Shown here piece by piece: positions 30,301-38,200 of a DNA stretch of 64,000 bases. This DNA comes from an uncultured Flammeovirgaceae bacterium. GTDB taxonomy: Bacteria; Bacteroidota; Bacteroidia; Cytophagales; Cyclobacteriaceae. The stretch spans positions 89,299 through 153,298 of the forward strand of contig CAKZYJ010000512.1 in assembly GCA_937884755.1 (NCBI GenBank), given 5' to 3'. The notes beneath the pieces were generated by a model. The model made no database searches, was not told where the DNA came from, and saw nothing but the letters and a program-made list of their open reading frames with translations. The translations under genes were made by a program, and so were the position numbers. Each line of letters begins with the position of its first letter. The stretch's first letter is position 1.

Positions 30301-30683
30301 ACTCCGTTTCCGCAATCGCTTTCGCAGAAATTAGGATTGTTGGCACAGATAGGATCTTCACAATCTGTAATACCATCTCCGTTGTTGTCAATACCATCAC
30401 CACAAATTTCTGGTACTGAGCTACAATCAGGGCATCCAGAATCATTACAATCCACATCACCATCTCCATCATTATCTATACCGTCACCACAGTTATATGG
30501 CCCTAAGATAATACCATCAACTTCAACAGTTCCTTCTGAATTTGCCTTGATTCTTTCAAACTGGCAGAAAGGTGTTCCGTAGGCAGGATCACTGGGATCG
30601 AAGCAATCTTGAGCCAGTAGGATGTTGCTACCAGCAGAAATAAAAAGGAAAAAACAGACTAGTAAATATTTGATGCACTTCAT
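21399..30683 (-). CDS. Giant SprB-like surface adhesin with T9SS type B sorting domain
   Basis: A 3094-residue secreted protein. A signal peptide (about 25 residues, ending LLAQ) is followed by Asp-rich calcium-binding-type repeats (CGDGIDNDGDGD, CGDGIDNNGDG, CGNGVDDDGDG, residues ~60-150). A propeller-like region with many DxDxDG loops (VADIDNDGVPE, VGDVDGDGFGE, VADYDGDGFLD) covers about 165-720. A CARDB-like domain leads into about 22 tandem repeats of roughly 75-110 residues (~885-2995), each with an early Cys and a late GC, as in SprB repeats. The C-terminus (YAYNGISPNGDGENDKFII...YFYIIDKN) is the gliding-motility-associated sorting domain. The protein is probably carried out by T9SS and held at the surface for adhesion or gliding. 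Function is inferred from architecture and its PorP/SprF neighbour. Confidence 0.93.
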   Translation of the reverse strand: MKCIKYLLVCFFLFISAGSNILLAQDCFDPSDPAYGTPFCQFERIKANSEGTVEVDGIILGPYNCGDGIDNDGDGDVDCNDSGCPDCSSVPEICGDGIDNNGDGITDCEDPICANNPNFCESDCGNGVDDDGDGFYDYYDGDCVNSPDNPNDYIVNQPDCEVEPLGNVFDITEAWSSEVRTASARGLPAVADIDNDGVPEVVSFNDHTSTMHILNGQDGEIEVSKTYSNKASWSYTYPAVGDVDGDGFGEIFHVDKNGRVWAWDHELNKKWDTEFKQFSVYKNKGGRAPGLADFNLDGVPEVFYVNEIRNAQTGALLVKGSHGQSFAGYTAHNWQTELSGVPVAIDILPDSECAECSGLELVLGHIVYAVDIPGGKLVEVKNMNDEPTKIGYTGDYYPKDPSFYGGFNNQTFNTTAVADYDGDGFLDVVCSGATINEGGPGTVFLWNIAKQEVRAFTASVPACDIKNRDDSNAQNIIGSFKDITTTPDRNNTGINSCNCNTNEDCTWIRGIGSLNLANIDADPELECTFMSGSSLFALDNDWSLKWVNNDDYWESSSGVTGTAVFDFDGDGASEIIYRDEVHLWIVDGFTGQQLNTYDNVNFCSSMTHAEYPIVADVDSDGETELVVVCARDQNFYGQGPNTGGNNNQFGFIRTYKAANGNYWVPARSVWNQFSYFNVNINDDLSIPRIPQPHHLSFSQICNDPTISAPFSLNKFLNQSPRLSYCGTLVFPAPKLDFRGDSTRVTSPTCTDQEFQIRLFFENTGDEEVERPIPISFYSENPRLPYTDTEEDPHFSVMYVDIVGGLQPGDFVDTTLTVTGPRGEYTVYASLNDIGPYDSLNNKISNSAFYPLTKINGPIRECDDSPTIVSADINPPPFQAIARKLRDNRNCPGDVTNINTGEVQVLNYDSTTIQESDYNIVWTNVNTGDVVGTTAIVTGLDSGTYVVDIDYDNGVYFCEGIADTVRVERFEDWPDSEVVTIEMIQGVSSCAPGITDGQARVLINGASPSDTDYLIEWEDEQQAGVLALGDTAVNLQPILYKVTVTNLLTGCSETETIDMTLDLPEIDAVNKTDNTNCINPNGTITVQMVGSASSYDYMLIQMSPVQDTTFSKDPSFSDLDEGIYEVRAYDPSNDCGLYTSGEQIEIITTTAIDDITIEVAQEQTSCVFPYNGQLTAVTADPSQFAWTWYRGTVTTGPLAEVVATDFITPDTLSTNLTNVYTVVATDNFSGCTFTESITLTEDVVVPVIDPADVTILQHQTTCEPNGQVQVSVGGITVGYQFTLQQGSTVIETNSTGLFAGLEAGPYVVIAEDTATNCISDVSAVFQIENRITPFGTIALSQTPKTNCDPANPNGALSITVGGVTSGYDFKWFVGVDTASAVSPQPATAGQLSGLDAGNYVISIVSQSSGCDTLVYTSVADQSIDYLETITATKLDDQRYCTPGIFSGAIEAGLTASALGGTPDTANYTYYWYEGTKNDVRNGSATLIAGQNRSVLNGRDIGWYSVRAEKNDGSGCLAIDTAQVYIDDARDFPVAGINVSVIEQSSCDDTNQNGGLRGDVNGNTAGYEFTWYQLVGGVDTPITTNNPNAVVNGFSVDSIGVGTYILEVRNTETGCTGREQVYLGDNIIKGSEIRLNLVATAATLCSPPNGVAEVASINLSEDDGVTFTLTDILSNYTYQWYLGDDTTTPVVNPTATSARLENVEPGLYTVVANNINSSCSSVAYTIEVESQIQNNLNFTFAPTTQADCVNPDGSLTVTGITGATGPFTYQWYKGGDDTYPLAGETSSTLTNIRSDKYMVRITDTGTGCFKDSVYVLAPDASITPVPPAVLSTPPTAARTCDPTDYPTLGGEIAAEVEGTVRTNFFPGHADSDFFYYWFEGENVKYLNGSASPIDDISNFDIMTGAPTAANNQSTISGLAPGFYTVIVVDAFDFNNSGGALGCRSDPRTFEVVAESQSPLVATTVEQDTLCVGNSGKVEAIIEKRATDGTVFSGFTLIDATQNGSSFFPLPGAVTYNENDIAGPQTVIEIDLLQAGEYTFTFQDETTSCDTTITVDINDESVAPSLAIDNIQVNSHQTSCNPENGELEVIASITDGITNLADYSFYWHSAPVTLSADIDDAGATTYLGTGTVLSGLDSGTYYVYAISNITGCISSPISEEILYQVSETQITIVQNTSNVDCSGAAQGSITVEAYEQDGSGALATPAGSYSFNWFDENNIAVASTEVGNQSTISNLADGAYRVEVRNNNLDCETVIAYDTIRFEPILPEFTAASVSKQNVTTCHGDGSIEITEVLEDGVVIQSTDAAFSNYDFVWYQGDTTSVLAGETSSVLDDLLVDTYYVKITNSTTGGCQSSDFLQVILTDSIRAPFIYLDATTNFITCTGLNEGAITVRAEEWDGSVPSGAGYTYSWTMADGSALPASAVGGNTNALSNLEAGSYEVTVFNPESGCSETAIFNIGTQVVVPLLTMNKTADQSNCFPSNGAAEVASLTFQGIASSYSDYEFIWSVDDFTTSIAANDYGLDANRLAADGLAAGSYLVKAVNLATGCESLPVQVNIVDSTENVVVILDNISEPIVACDPSNDAEGSIEVEVLNNNDFITRWYQGAVITNPADSLSGFSNSLEIENLVPGTYTVWVQDTVTGCETTRSYTIEGVAIPLMVSTSVMPFTNCLSPNGQIAANVSGGSGNYSYEWLDSAGNVLTVGNNQNIITDIENGSYTVRVSDLSETDCEVVEAIGVVPDSRGNEVPLSVNNDFSVTNCDETRPNGQLTAVVEGEVSRYEFFWYQGDIVEGNPIAQGPTAGDLAPNTYSVVARDKVTGCISEPVTAEVVSEMEDFMLPTPTATLLSPVTRCENPDGSARVVLDSTMMNGTEVFEYLWYDEDGQEVFRSTKTNQVSELAVGEYFVSVTNLLTGCYSESTSITIPEDIRIPDFEIVTTPSTCFEPTGSAQLRFNENFKIVDIQWLTPEGYSNKFYLNDQVPGLYEVTVTDDKGCTFTKSATIESTIYAYNGISPNGDGENDKFIISCIENFENNIVRIYNRAGALVYEKERYDNLTTYFEGFGNRGLYIGGEKLPDGTYFYIIDKNNGDDPESGYLELMR
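21700..28030 (-). repeat. About 22 tandem SprB-type repeats coded within the adhesin gene
   Basis: Counting the recurrent start Cys (for example TNCINP, TSCVFP, TTCEPN, ADCVNP, TNCLSP, STCFEP) gives about 22 units averaging 96 residues. Each has an internal aromatic WYxG core, a G(T/S)Y(T/V)V strand and a closing TGC. The units are diverged at the DNA level; I see no near-identical copies, so the array looks old rather than recently amplified. The count is by eye. Confidence 0.8.
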
Positions 30684-31081
30684 AGGATCAAAGGGTAGAG
30701 TTTGGAATATCTCTAGGTTGATAGTCCTCTCATTTTGATAACTGTTGTAAAGTACGGCATTATACTATCTGGATTAAATACTAATTAATATAATAAAATT
30801 ACAATGTATGAAAATAGCCAAATTGTCATAACTCACGATTGCCTATTCTCTTACGTACTAGTTCAGTAATTACAATGCATTCATATAAATGTCAAAATCT
30901 AAACCTATTCAGAAAAAATTTTATATGGTACAATTCAGCATGTATAAGAATAATGAAAAAGAAATTGTATTATTTTAATATTTTGATATATAAATTACTA
31001 CAATCATTATAATAAATTGATAAGCTGATTGGCCTATAAAATAAAAATAAACTTCAAATATTTATATTTGTTGAGGAGCTA
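30684..31081. other. AT-rich intergenic region between adhesin and barrel protein genes
   Basis: About 400 bases separate two divergently transcribed genes. I see no gene, tRNA or strong hairpin. A TATATTTG (31063-31070) matches the -7 consensus just upstream of the barrel protein gene, and an AGGAG lies at 31074-31078, but the two are too close together for both to be used. No exact -7 box was found for the adhesin. Confidence 0.5.
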
Positions 31082-31858
31082 ATGATAATTATGAGAAATA
31101 TTCTATTGCTTTTCTTTGTCGGTTTTTCGCCTGTAATCTTGGCACAAAAGCTAATGGTGGGACCTATGGTTGGAGGGAGTATTTCTGCTCCACTGTATGA
31201 TGACTCAGAGTTCAAGAACCGTCATACAATACACTTCATGCCTGGGTTTCAAACTGGTATTACTACAATATGGCAGGCAAGTTCCAAATTTGCACTTTCC
31301 CATGACTTGTATTATGGTCAAGAGGGTAAGAAGATCACTGGTGAGAACGAGCAAACTAACTTCAGAGAATATCATCACTACGTTGGTGTACCGATTGCTC
31401 TGCGAGTAGTCTTCGGAAACGATAGATTCAAATACTACGGAGGACTTGGGCCAAATATTAAATATTGGTTAAAAAGTAATGGAAGAGCAAATCTTCCGGA
31501 GCTTTACGAAATTTACGAAACTTTTGACCCACTAGACTATACACTAAGGTTCTCAGATGGGGCGGCTAGTAGCCGTGAGGTCTTTCTGGTTTCTCAGCCA
31601 AATAGGTTTCAACTAGGGTTAGATATTAGCGGCGGATTAATGGTTCCCATTAAGCATCAATGGCTTTCAGTTGACCTAAGGTATACTTGGGGGCATACCA
31701 ACATGGCTAAACCGGAGTCTACTTACACTCCATTCGCTTTTTATGAAGGCAATCTAGTACATACTCAACACAGTCTTCAATTATCTTGTGCTTATCTGTT
31801 CTCATTTGATCTATTTGAGATGACCCATAAAGGTAAAAGTACAAAGAAAGTTAAGTGA
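31082..31858 (+). CDS. Outer-membrane beta-barrel (porin family) protein
   Basis: 258 residues with a signal peptide (ending VILAQ) and a body of alternating aromatic and hydrophilic strands typical of 8- to 10-stranded barrels: VGPMVGGSISA, FALSHDLYYGQEG, YHHYVGVPIALRV, YYGGLGPNIKY, FQLGLDISGGLMV, LSVDLRYTWGHTNM, HSLQLSCAYLF. The ATG at 31082 and a second Met at 31091 are both possible; the second fits the signal peptide as well. A charged tail (KGKSTKKVK) follows the last strand. No specific ligand is evident. Confidence 0.75.
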   Translation: MIIMRNILLLFFVGFSPVILAQKLMVGPMVGGSISAPLYDDSEFKNRHTIHFMPGFQTGITTIWQASSKFALSHDLYYGQEGKKITGENEQTNFREYHHYVGVPIALRVVFGNDRFKYYGGLGPNIKYWLKSNGRANLPELYEIYETFDPLDYTLRFSDGAASSREVFLVSQPNRFQLGLDISGGLMVPIKHQWLSVDLRYTWGHTNMAKPESTYTPFAFYEGNLVHTQHSLQLSCAYLFSFDLFEMTHKGKSTKKVK

Positions 31859-31991
31859 TACTATCATCCTGATGTTCTGTTAATTGTAATCCAGGTTGTC
31901 AAAATATACTCTTACCCTTTTAACGCTTTAAAATAATTTTATCAAATTTTCTCGGATTTTTTAAACCTCCAAACCTGCTTTTCGTATCCGT

Positions 31992-32021
31992 AGGAAACTG
32001 ACAGTAATTATAAAGTTTCCT
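31992..32021. promoter_or_regulatory. Inverted repeat upstream of the tetR-like gene, possible operator
   Basis: AGGAAACT (31992-31999) and AGTTTCCT (32014-32021) are perfect reverse complements separated by 14 bases, 24 bases before the regulator's start codon. The position and symmetry suit self-regulation by a dimeric TetR protein. Half-site spacing is longer than in the best-known TetR operators. Confidence 0.4.
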
Positions 32022-32045
32022 TAGTATTATTAACCCGCTATTTAG

Positions 32046-32675
32046 TTGGAAAATAAAGAGCAGATTGCCGAGGCCGCGGAGAAGTTATTCATGAGTTTTG
32101 GGATTCGTAGTGTGACGATGGATGACATTGCCAAGCAGCTCGGAATATCTAAAAAGACTATATACCAGCATTTTAATGATAAAGATGAAGTGGTTTGTCA
32201 AACCACCTGGCGAATTTTAAAGCGCGAGAAAGAGTTGCTTGATGAAATCCGCAAGAACGCCAAAAATGCCATTCACGAACTGCATTTACTAACTCATTAC
32301 ATCCGCCATCATATTGTAAATATTAACCCATCTGCTCTCTTCGATATTCAGAAATATCATAAGGAAGCATGGAAGATATATCTTGATTTTAAAGATTCTG
32401 TATTTATTAAGAACGTTGAAGATTCTATTGAGAGGGGGATGGCCGAAGGGCACTTTCGATCTAATCTAAACCCAAAAATCCTCGCTAAACTTCGTATAGA
32501 GCAAATCCACCTTGGTTTTGATGGTCAAGTTTTTCCAAAGGATGAATTTGATTTGACTGAAGTACAGATGCAGCTATTTGAAAACTTTTTCTATGGTTTA
32601 TTAACCCAATCTGGTAAACAACTCTTTGAATCGTATTCAGAAACACTTGTAACTAATGCTGACGAAAAAAATTAA
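32046..32675 (+). CDS. TetR/AcrR family transcriptional regulator
   Basis: 209 residues, probable local repressor of the efflux genes that follow. The N-terminal helix-turn-helix is intact: EQIAEAAEKLFMSFGIRSVTMDDIAKQLGISKKTIYQHF. The ligand-binding C-terminal half is helical and variable, as usual. The start is a TTG at 32046: an in-frame TAG lies directly before it and the next Met (residue 17) would cut away helix 1, so TTG is the only start that keeps the domain whole. Its last 20 bases overlap the tolC-like gene, indicating one operon. Confidence 0.9.
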   Translation: MENKEQIAEAAEKLFMSFGIRSVTMDDIAKQLGISKKTIYQHFNDKDEVVCQTTWRILKREKELLDEIRKNAKNAIHELHLLTHYIRHHIVNINPSALFDIQKYHKEAWKIYLDFKDSVFIKNVEDSIERGMAEGHFRSNLNPKILAKLRIEQIHLGFDGQVFPKDEFDLTEVQMQLFENFFYGLLTQSGKQLFESYSETLVTNADEKN

Positions 32676-34026
32676 GCTATCAATACTTTTGTGCCTTTTC
32701 ACAGTAAGCAATATACTAGCACAAACTCAGGAGATTGATGTCACCGCTCCATTAACTTTAGATGAATGCCTGACTTATGCTTACCAGAACAGCGAAAATA
32801 TCAAAATAGCTGATTTAGAAAAGACCATTGCCCAAGCAGAAGTTGGAATCACGAAGGCTCAGGGACTTCCTCAGGTTGACTTGGCAGTTGTGTATAACAA
32901 CAATTTTGCGGTTCCTACCATTTATCTTCCAGCCGAAGCCGGTGCTGCATTTGGCCAACCGGGCGATGAAGAAGTAGAACTTAATCTAGGTATAAGAAAT
33001 GAAGCCAATGCTGGAATTTCTGCCTCTCAAATGATTTTTGATGGATCATATTTTGTGGGGTTGGCAGCTGCTCGTACTTTCGTTAATTTGTCGGAGCAGG
33101 ATTACATACTTACCAAAAATGATGTAGCTGAGCAAGTTACTAAGGCCTATTATGCCGCTCTTATCGATGAGTTCTTGGAAAACTTGGTATTAAGTAACCT
33201 GCAAAGGGTAGACACTTTGTTGCGAGAAACCAAGTTGATGTACGAGAATGGTTTTGTGGAAAAAATTGATGTAGACCGAATTTCTGTACAATTCAACAAT
33301 ATAAAAACCGAGTTAGATCGTGTGAAACGTAGTTCTAAGCTGAGTGTGCTGCTGCTCAAATTTCAAATGGGTATGCCAATTGAACAGGAAATTACTTTAG
33401 CCGATAAGTTATCGGAAATAGATTTTGATCCGGAAGTTGAAGCAGATCAAGGTTTTAATTATACTGACCGGGCAGAATATGCCCAGCTGCTGATCAATCA
33501 AGACTTAGTTCAGCTTGACATGCGAAATACTCGAGCGCAGCGCTTACCAAAGCTTACTTTGGTTGCTAATTACGGATACAATACAGGAACCGATGATTTT
33601 ACTAATATTACCAATTTGAATCGCTGGAATCCTTTAGGTTCATTTGGTGTAAATTTATCGATACCAGTTTTTGATGGATTACGAAAGTATCATACCATTC
33701 AGAAAAGCAAAGTACAAATGCAACAGCTTGAACTCCAATCTTCTTTTCTTCAGAACTCTATCGATTTAGAAATTGAACAAGCTCGCGTTAATCTAAATAA
33801 TAGCGTGGAGCAAATGGAAAACCAGCTCGAAAATTACGAGCTAGCGCAGGAAGTTTATCGGGTTTCAAAAATTAAATATCAAGAAGGTGTAGGATCTAAC
33901 ATTGAAGTAATTGATGCCGAGAACTCACTAATCTCTGCTCAAACTAATTACTTCCAGGCACTCTATAACGCAATTATTGCCAAAGTTGGGCTACAACGTG
34001 CCCTGGGAATTCTTGTACAAAATTAA
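32656..34026 (+). CDS. TolC family outer-membrane efflux channel
   Basis: 456 residues with a signal peptide (to about residue 22, ILAQ) followed by LTLDECLTYAYQNSENIKIADLEK, the standard opening of the first TolC helical repeat. Two repeats of long coiled-coil helices and short strands are evident. The second closes with the typical IKYQEGVGSNIEVIDAENSLISAQTNYFQALYN. Forms the outer-membrane duct for the adaptor and RND pump encoded next. Starts inside the regulator gene. Confidence 0.92.
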   Translation: MLTKKIKLSILLCLFTVSNILAQTQEIDVTAPLTLDECLTYAYQNSENIKIADLEKTIAQAEVGITKAQGLPQVDLAVVYNNNFAVPTIYLPAEAGAAFGQPGDEEVELNLGIRNEANAGISASQMIFDGSYFVGLAAARTFVNLSEQDYILTKNDVAEQVTKAYYAALIDEFLENLVLSNLQRVDTLLRETKLMYENGFVEKIDVDRISVQFNNIKTELDRVKRSSKLSVLLLKFQMGMPIEQEITLADKLSEIDFDPEVEADQGFNYTDRAEYAQLLINQDLVQLDMRNTRAQRLPKLTLVANYGYNTGTDDFTNITNLNRWNPLGSFGVNLSIPVFDGLRKYHTIQKSKVQMQQLELQSSFLQNSIDLEIEQARVNLNNSVEQMENQLENYELAQEVYRVSKIKYQEGVGSNIEVIDAENSLISAQTNYFQALYNAIIAKVGLQRALGILVQN

Positions 34027-34041
34027 ATTTAGAATAACTAT

Positions 34042-35226
34042 ATGAGATCAATCCTAATCGTAAGCCTAATAAGCGGGATACTATTAACTGCTTGTGGTGG
34101 AAATGACTCTGATCTTGCTCAGAAAAAGCAGGAGCTTAAGCAATATAAACAGGAGCTTAAAGCTTTGGAGGATCAAATTTCAGCCCTAGAAAAAGAAATA
34201 GCAAAGGAAGATCCTACTTTTGCCCGACAGTCTCAGAAGGCAACGTTAGTGACTACTATTCCAGTAGTTTCAAAAACGTTTGAGCATTTTGTTGAGGTTA
34301 GAGGATCGGTAACTTCTCGTAGAAATATTACCATTAGTGCTGAAGCTCCGGGTATGATAAATTCGCTGAGAGCTAGTGAAGGTGAGTCAGTTCAAAAAAA
34401 CCAGATACTTTTGACGCAAAATGCGGAGACCATTCGTCGTAATATTCAGGAGTTACAGACATCTCTTGAACTGGCTGAAACCCGATTTAGTCGGCAAAAG
34501 AATCTTTGGGATCAGAATATTGGCACGGAGCTACAATATTTAGAATCAAAGAATGCAGTAGAGTCGCTAAAGAGCCGAATAGCTTCTCTGCAGGCTCAAC
34601 TCAGTAACTATATTATTCGTGCACCTTTTTCAGGAACTATCGATGAGGTTTTTGTGAAAGAAGGAGAAATGGCCCATCCTGGATTACCTATGATAAGACT
34701 GGTAAGCCTACAGGATATGTATATTGAGGCCGATGTATCTGAGGCTTTACTGGGAGAATTTGAGAGAGGCGATAGTGTCGTAGTTTCACTACCTTCTATC
34801 AATAAAACTCTTGCTAGTACCATCAGTTCAGTAGGGAAGGTGATCAACGAGAATAACCGCACGTTCAAAATAGAAGTGAGGCTGCCTAACGATATGGCTT
34901 TGCTTCGCCCTAACCTGTTGGCTGTTATTAGGATCAAAGACTTTAGCCAGCCTAATGCGGTAGTTGTTCCTACCAATCTTATTCTAGCTGATATCAAAGG
35001 TGATTACGTGTTTATTGCTGAAGGTAAGGCCGAAGAGGGAAAAATTGCGGTCAAAAAGCACGTTGACCGTGGTATGACGTACAAAAATGAAACGGTTATT
35101 TCTCAAGGACTTGAAGGTGACGAAATGATAATTGACAAAGGCTTTCGCGAAGTTGCGGAAGGAGTAAGAATTGACGTGGTAGACGAAGAGCCGGGTTCTA
35201 CTGCAATGTCTTCAAACCTGCAATAA
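34042..35226 (+). CDS. RND efflux periplasmic adaptor (lipoprotein)
   Basis: Membrane-fusion protein of 394 residues linking the inner-membrane pump to the TolC channel. A lipobox (GILLTAC, Cys18) anchors it. A heptad-rich coiled coil directly after (residues ~24-56, QKKQELKQYKQELKALEDQ) precedes the usual fold, which is an unusual extra element. The lipoyl halves read GSVTSRRNITISAEAPGMI and IIRAPFSGTIDEVFVKEGEM, with the alpha-hairpin between them. The beta-barrel and membrane-proximal domains follow. Sits 15 bases after tolC. Confidence 0.92.
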   Translation: MRSILIVSLISGILLTACGGNDSDLAQKKQELKQYKQELKALEDQISALEKEIAKEDPTFARQSQKATLVTTIPVVSKTFEHFVEVRGSVTSRRNITISAEAPGMINSLRASEGESVQKNQILLTQNAETIRRNIQELQTSLELAETRFSRQKNLWDQNIGTELQYLESKNAVESLKSRIASLQAQLSNYIIRAPFSGTIDEVFVKEGEMAHPGLPMIRLVSLQDMYIEADVSEALLGEFERGDSVVVSLPSINKTLASTISSVGKVINENNRTFKIEVRLPNDMALLRPNLLAVIRIKDFSQPNAVVVPTNLILADIKGDYVFIAEGKAEEGKIAVKKHVDRGMTYKNETVISQGLEGDEMIIDKGFREVAEGVRIDVVDEEPGSTAMSSNLQ

Positions 35227-35236
35227 TTTTTGTGTC

Positions 35237-38200
35237 ATGACAGAAAATGATAATTCAAAACGAGTTGTACGGAATTTTGGACTAAGCTCTGCTTCCGTAA
35301 ATAACCGTACGAGTGTATTCATCCTAACTTTCATCATTATAGTATTGGGTGTGACTTCGTATTTTTCTATGCCCAAAGAAAATTTTCCCGAGGTTGTAAT
35401 CCCGACTATTTACGTAGGAACGCCCTATCCGGGTAACTCTCCGGTTGATATTGAAAACCTTATTACCCGTCCTATTGAAAAAGAGATTAAAGGGGTAACC
35501 GGGGTAGATGAAATTAACTCAACTTCTATACAAGATTACTCTACAATAATTGTAGAATTTAACCCGGACGTAGATATATCTAAAGCTTTGCAGGATGTGA
35601 AAGACGCGGTCGATCAAGCTGAAGGGGAACTTCCTACGGATTTGGATCAAGATCCGAATGTATTCGAAGTAAATATTCAGGACCTTCCTTTTATGTTTAT
35701 TAACATTTCGGGAAATTATAACATCGACGAGCTTAAGTCTTATGGTGAATATCTACAGGATGAGATTGAAGCAATGTCAGAGGTGCAGGAAGCAAATCTT
35801 AGTGGGACACTAGAGCGCGAGATTAGAGTAGATGCTGACCTATACAAAATGGATGCTAGGGAAGTTACTTTCTCGGATATTCAGGGAGCCATCGCTGCTG
35901 AAAACGTGACAATTTCAGGTGGAAATCTGAAGGCTGATGAGATCAGGCGATCGTTGAGGGTGATTGGAGAATTCACGGAAGTTGATCAGCTTGAGGATGT
36001 TATCATTAAAAACGAGGAAAATGATATTGTCTATTTACGTGATGTAGCGGAAATTCGGGATACTTACGAAGAAGCTACTAGTTATTCCCGCAACAACGGA
36101 GATCCAGTAGTTACACTCTCAGTTGTGAAGAGAAAGGGAGAAAATGTGTTGGATGCTTCCGATAAAATTAAAGTGCTGCTGGAAGAAGCCCAAGCCACCC
36201 GATTTCCAGGCGATTTAGAGATTGTTATCACTAACGATCAGTCTAAGTACACTCGCATGCAGCTAAGCAATCTGGAGAACAGTATCATCATGGGGGTTAT
36301 CTTGGTAATTCTGGTTTTGATGTTCTTCTTAAATTTGAGAAACGCACTTTTCGTAGGGGTAGCTATTCCTCTTTCAATGTTTCTGTCTTTTATGCTGCTC
36401 AGTTTCTTCGGAATCACTATTAACCTAATGGTATTGTTTGCCCTGATACTTGCACTAGGTATGCTGGTAGACAATGGTATCGTGGTGGTAGAAAATATTT
36501 ATCGTTTAATGCAGGAGGGCTATTCGCCTGTTCAGGCAGCTAAAGAAGGAGTAGGAGAGGTTGCCTGGCCCATTATAACTTCTACGGCAACCACGCTAGC
36601 CGCTTTTCTACCGCTGGCATTCTGGCAAGGGTTAATTGGGGAGTTTATGCGCTACCTACCTATCACCCTGATCATAGTTTTATCATCTTCTTTGTTTGTA
36701 GCCCTAGTGATAAATCCGGTACTCACTTCCATGTTTATGAAAGTGCAGAGTGAAATGACCGCCCGAAAGAAGAGAAGACTACTAATTATCACAGCCGTTT
36801 TGGTAGGATTGGCGGTTTTATTCTACATCCTCGGAATTTTTACTATTGCCAATTTACTGATGATTGGTGCTTTACTCATTCCGTTTAATGTCTTTATTCT
36901 ATCACCAGCTATCAAGTGGTTTCAAGAATCATTCTTGGTTCGTCTCGAGCGAGTGTATACCAAAACAGTACGCTATGCTTTACGCGGTAAGAATTCCTAT
37001 TTTGTGTTTTTCGGAACGGTGGGCTTGCTGGTGGTTTCAATCATGCTGGTGGTTGCCAAACAACCCAAAGTGGAATTCTTTCCGGGGAGTGACCCTGAAT
37101 ACTTTAACGTGTTCGTCCAATTACCCGTGGGTACCGATATCGAGACAACTAATGCACTAGCTGATCGATTGGAGGATCGAATCTTCGAAGCATTAACTCC
37201 GTACGATAGTATAGTAGAAGCCGTTATCTCTCAGGTAGGAGAGAATACCAATGACCCTCAAGAAGGGGTGAGTCCGGGGGAAACTCCAAATAAAGCCAGA
37301 ATCAATGTTTCCTTTATTGATTATCAGTTTAGAGGAGATCTTTCTACCAAGCAGGCACTAGAAGATGTTCGGGAAGTGGTTAGTGGATACCCTGGCGTGC
37401 AGGTAACCGTAGCAGAAAATCCAGTAGGTCCACCGGTGGGTAAACCAATTAATGTAGAAATATCGGCCGAGAATTATGCTGGGTTAATTTCCTTCACCGA
37501 ACGCGTGATTGCTGAAATAGAGAACTCGAGTATTCAGGGTATTGAGGAGCTTAAGTCAGACTTGGAAACTGGAAAGCCCGAACTTATTGTCAATATTGAT
37601 CGAGATAAAGCGCGTAGATTCGGTTTGTCGACTTCTACCATTGCTACTGAATTGAGAACCGCATTGTTCGGTAGTGAAATATCAAAGTTTAAAGATGGGG
37701 AAGATGACTATCCTATACAGCTACGTTTGAAAGATGAATATCGCTATGATGTAGATGCGCTGATTAATCAAAAAATTACCTTCCGCGATAAGTTTGGTAA
37801 TCTTCGACAAATCCCGATTTCGGCTGTGGCTGACTTAAGTTATTCATCCACTTACGGTTCGGTAAAAAGAAAAGATTTAGATAGAGTAATTACCCTCTCA
37901 TCGAATGTGCTAGAAGGGTATAATGCTACTGAGATTAATAATCAACTGAAAGAGCTATTTGATGACATTGATATTCCGGAAGGCTACGAAGTGAAATTTA
38001 CGGGTGAGCAACAAGAGCAAGAGGAATCAGGACAGTTTCTAATGCGAGCGCTGTTTATTGCAGTGATGACTATTTTTCTGATTATTGTGGCTCAGTTTAA
38101 TTCTATCGCAACCCCTTTCATTATTATGATGTCCGTACTCCTAAGTACTATTGGGGTATTTCTCGGGTTGGTGGTTTTCAATATGAACTTCGTCGTAATT

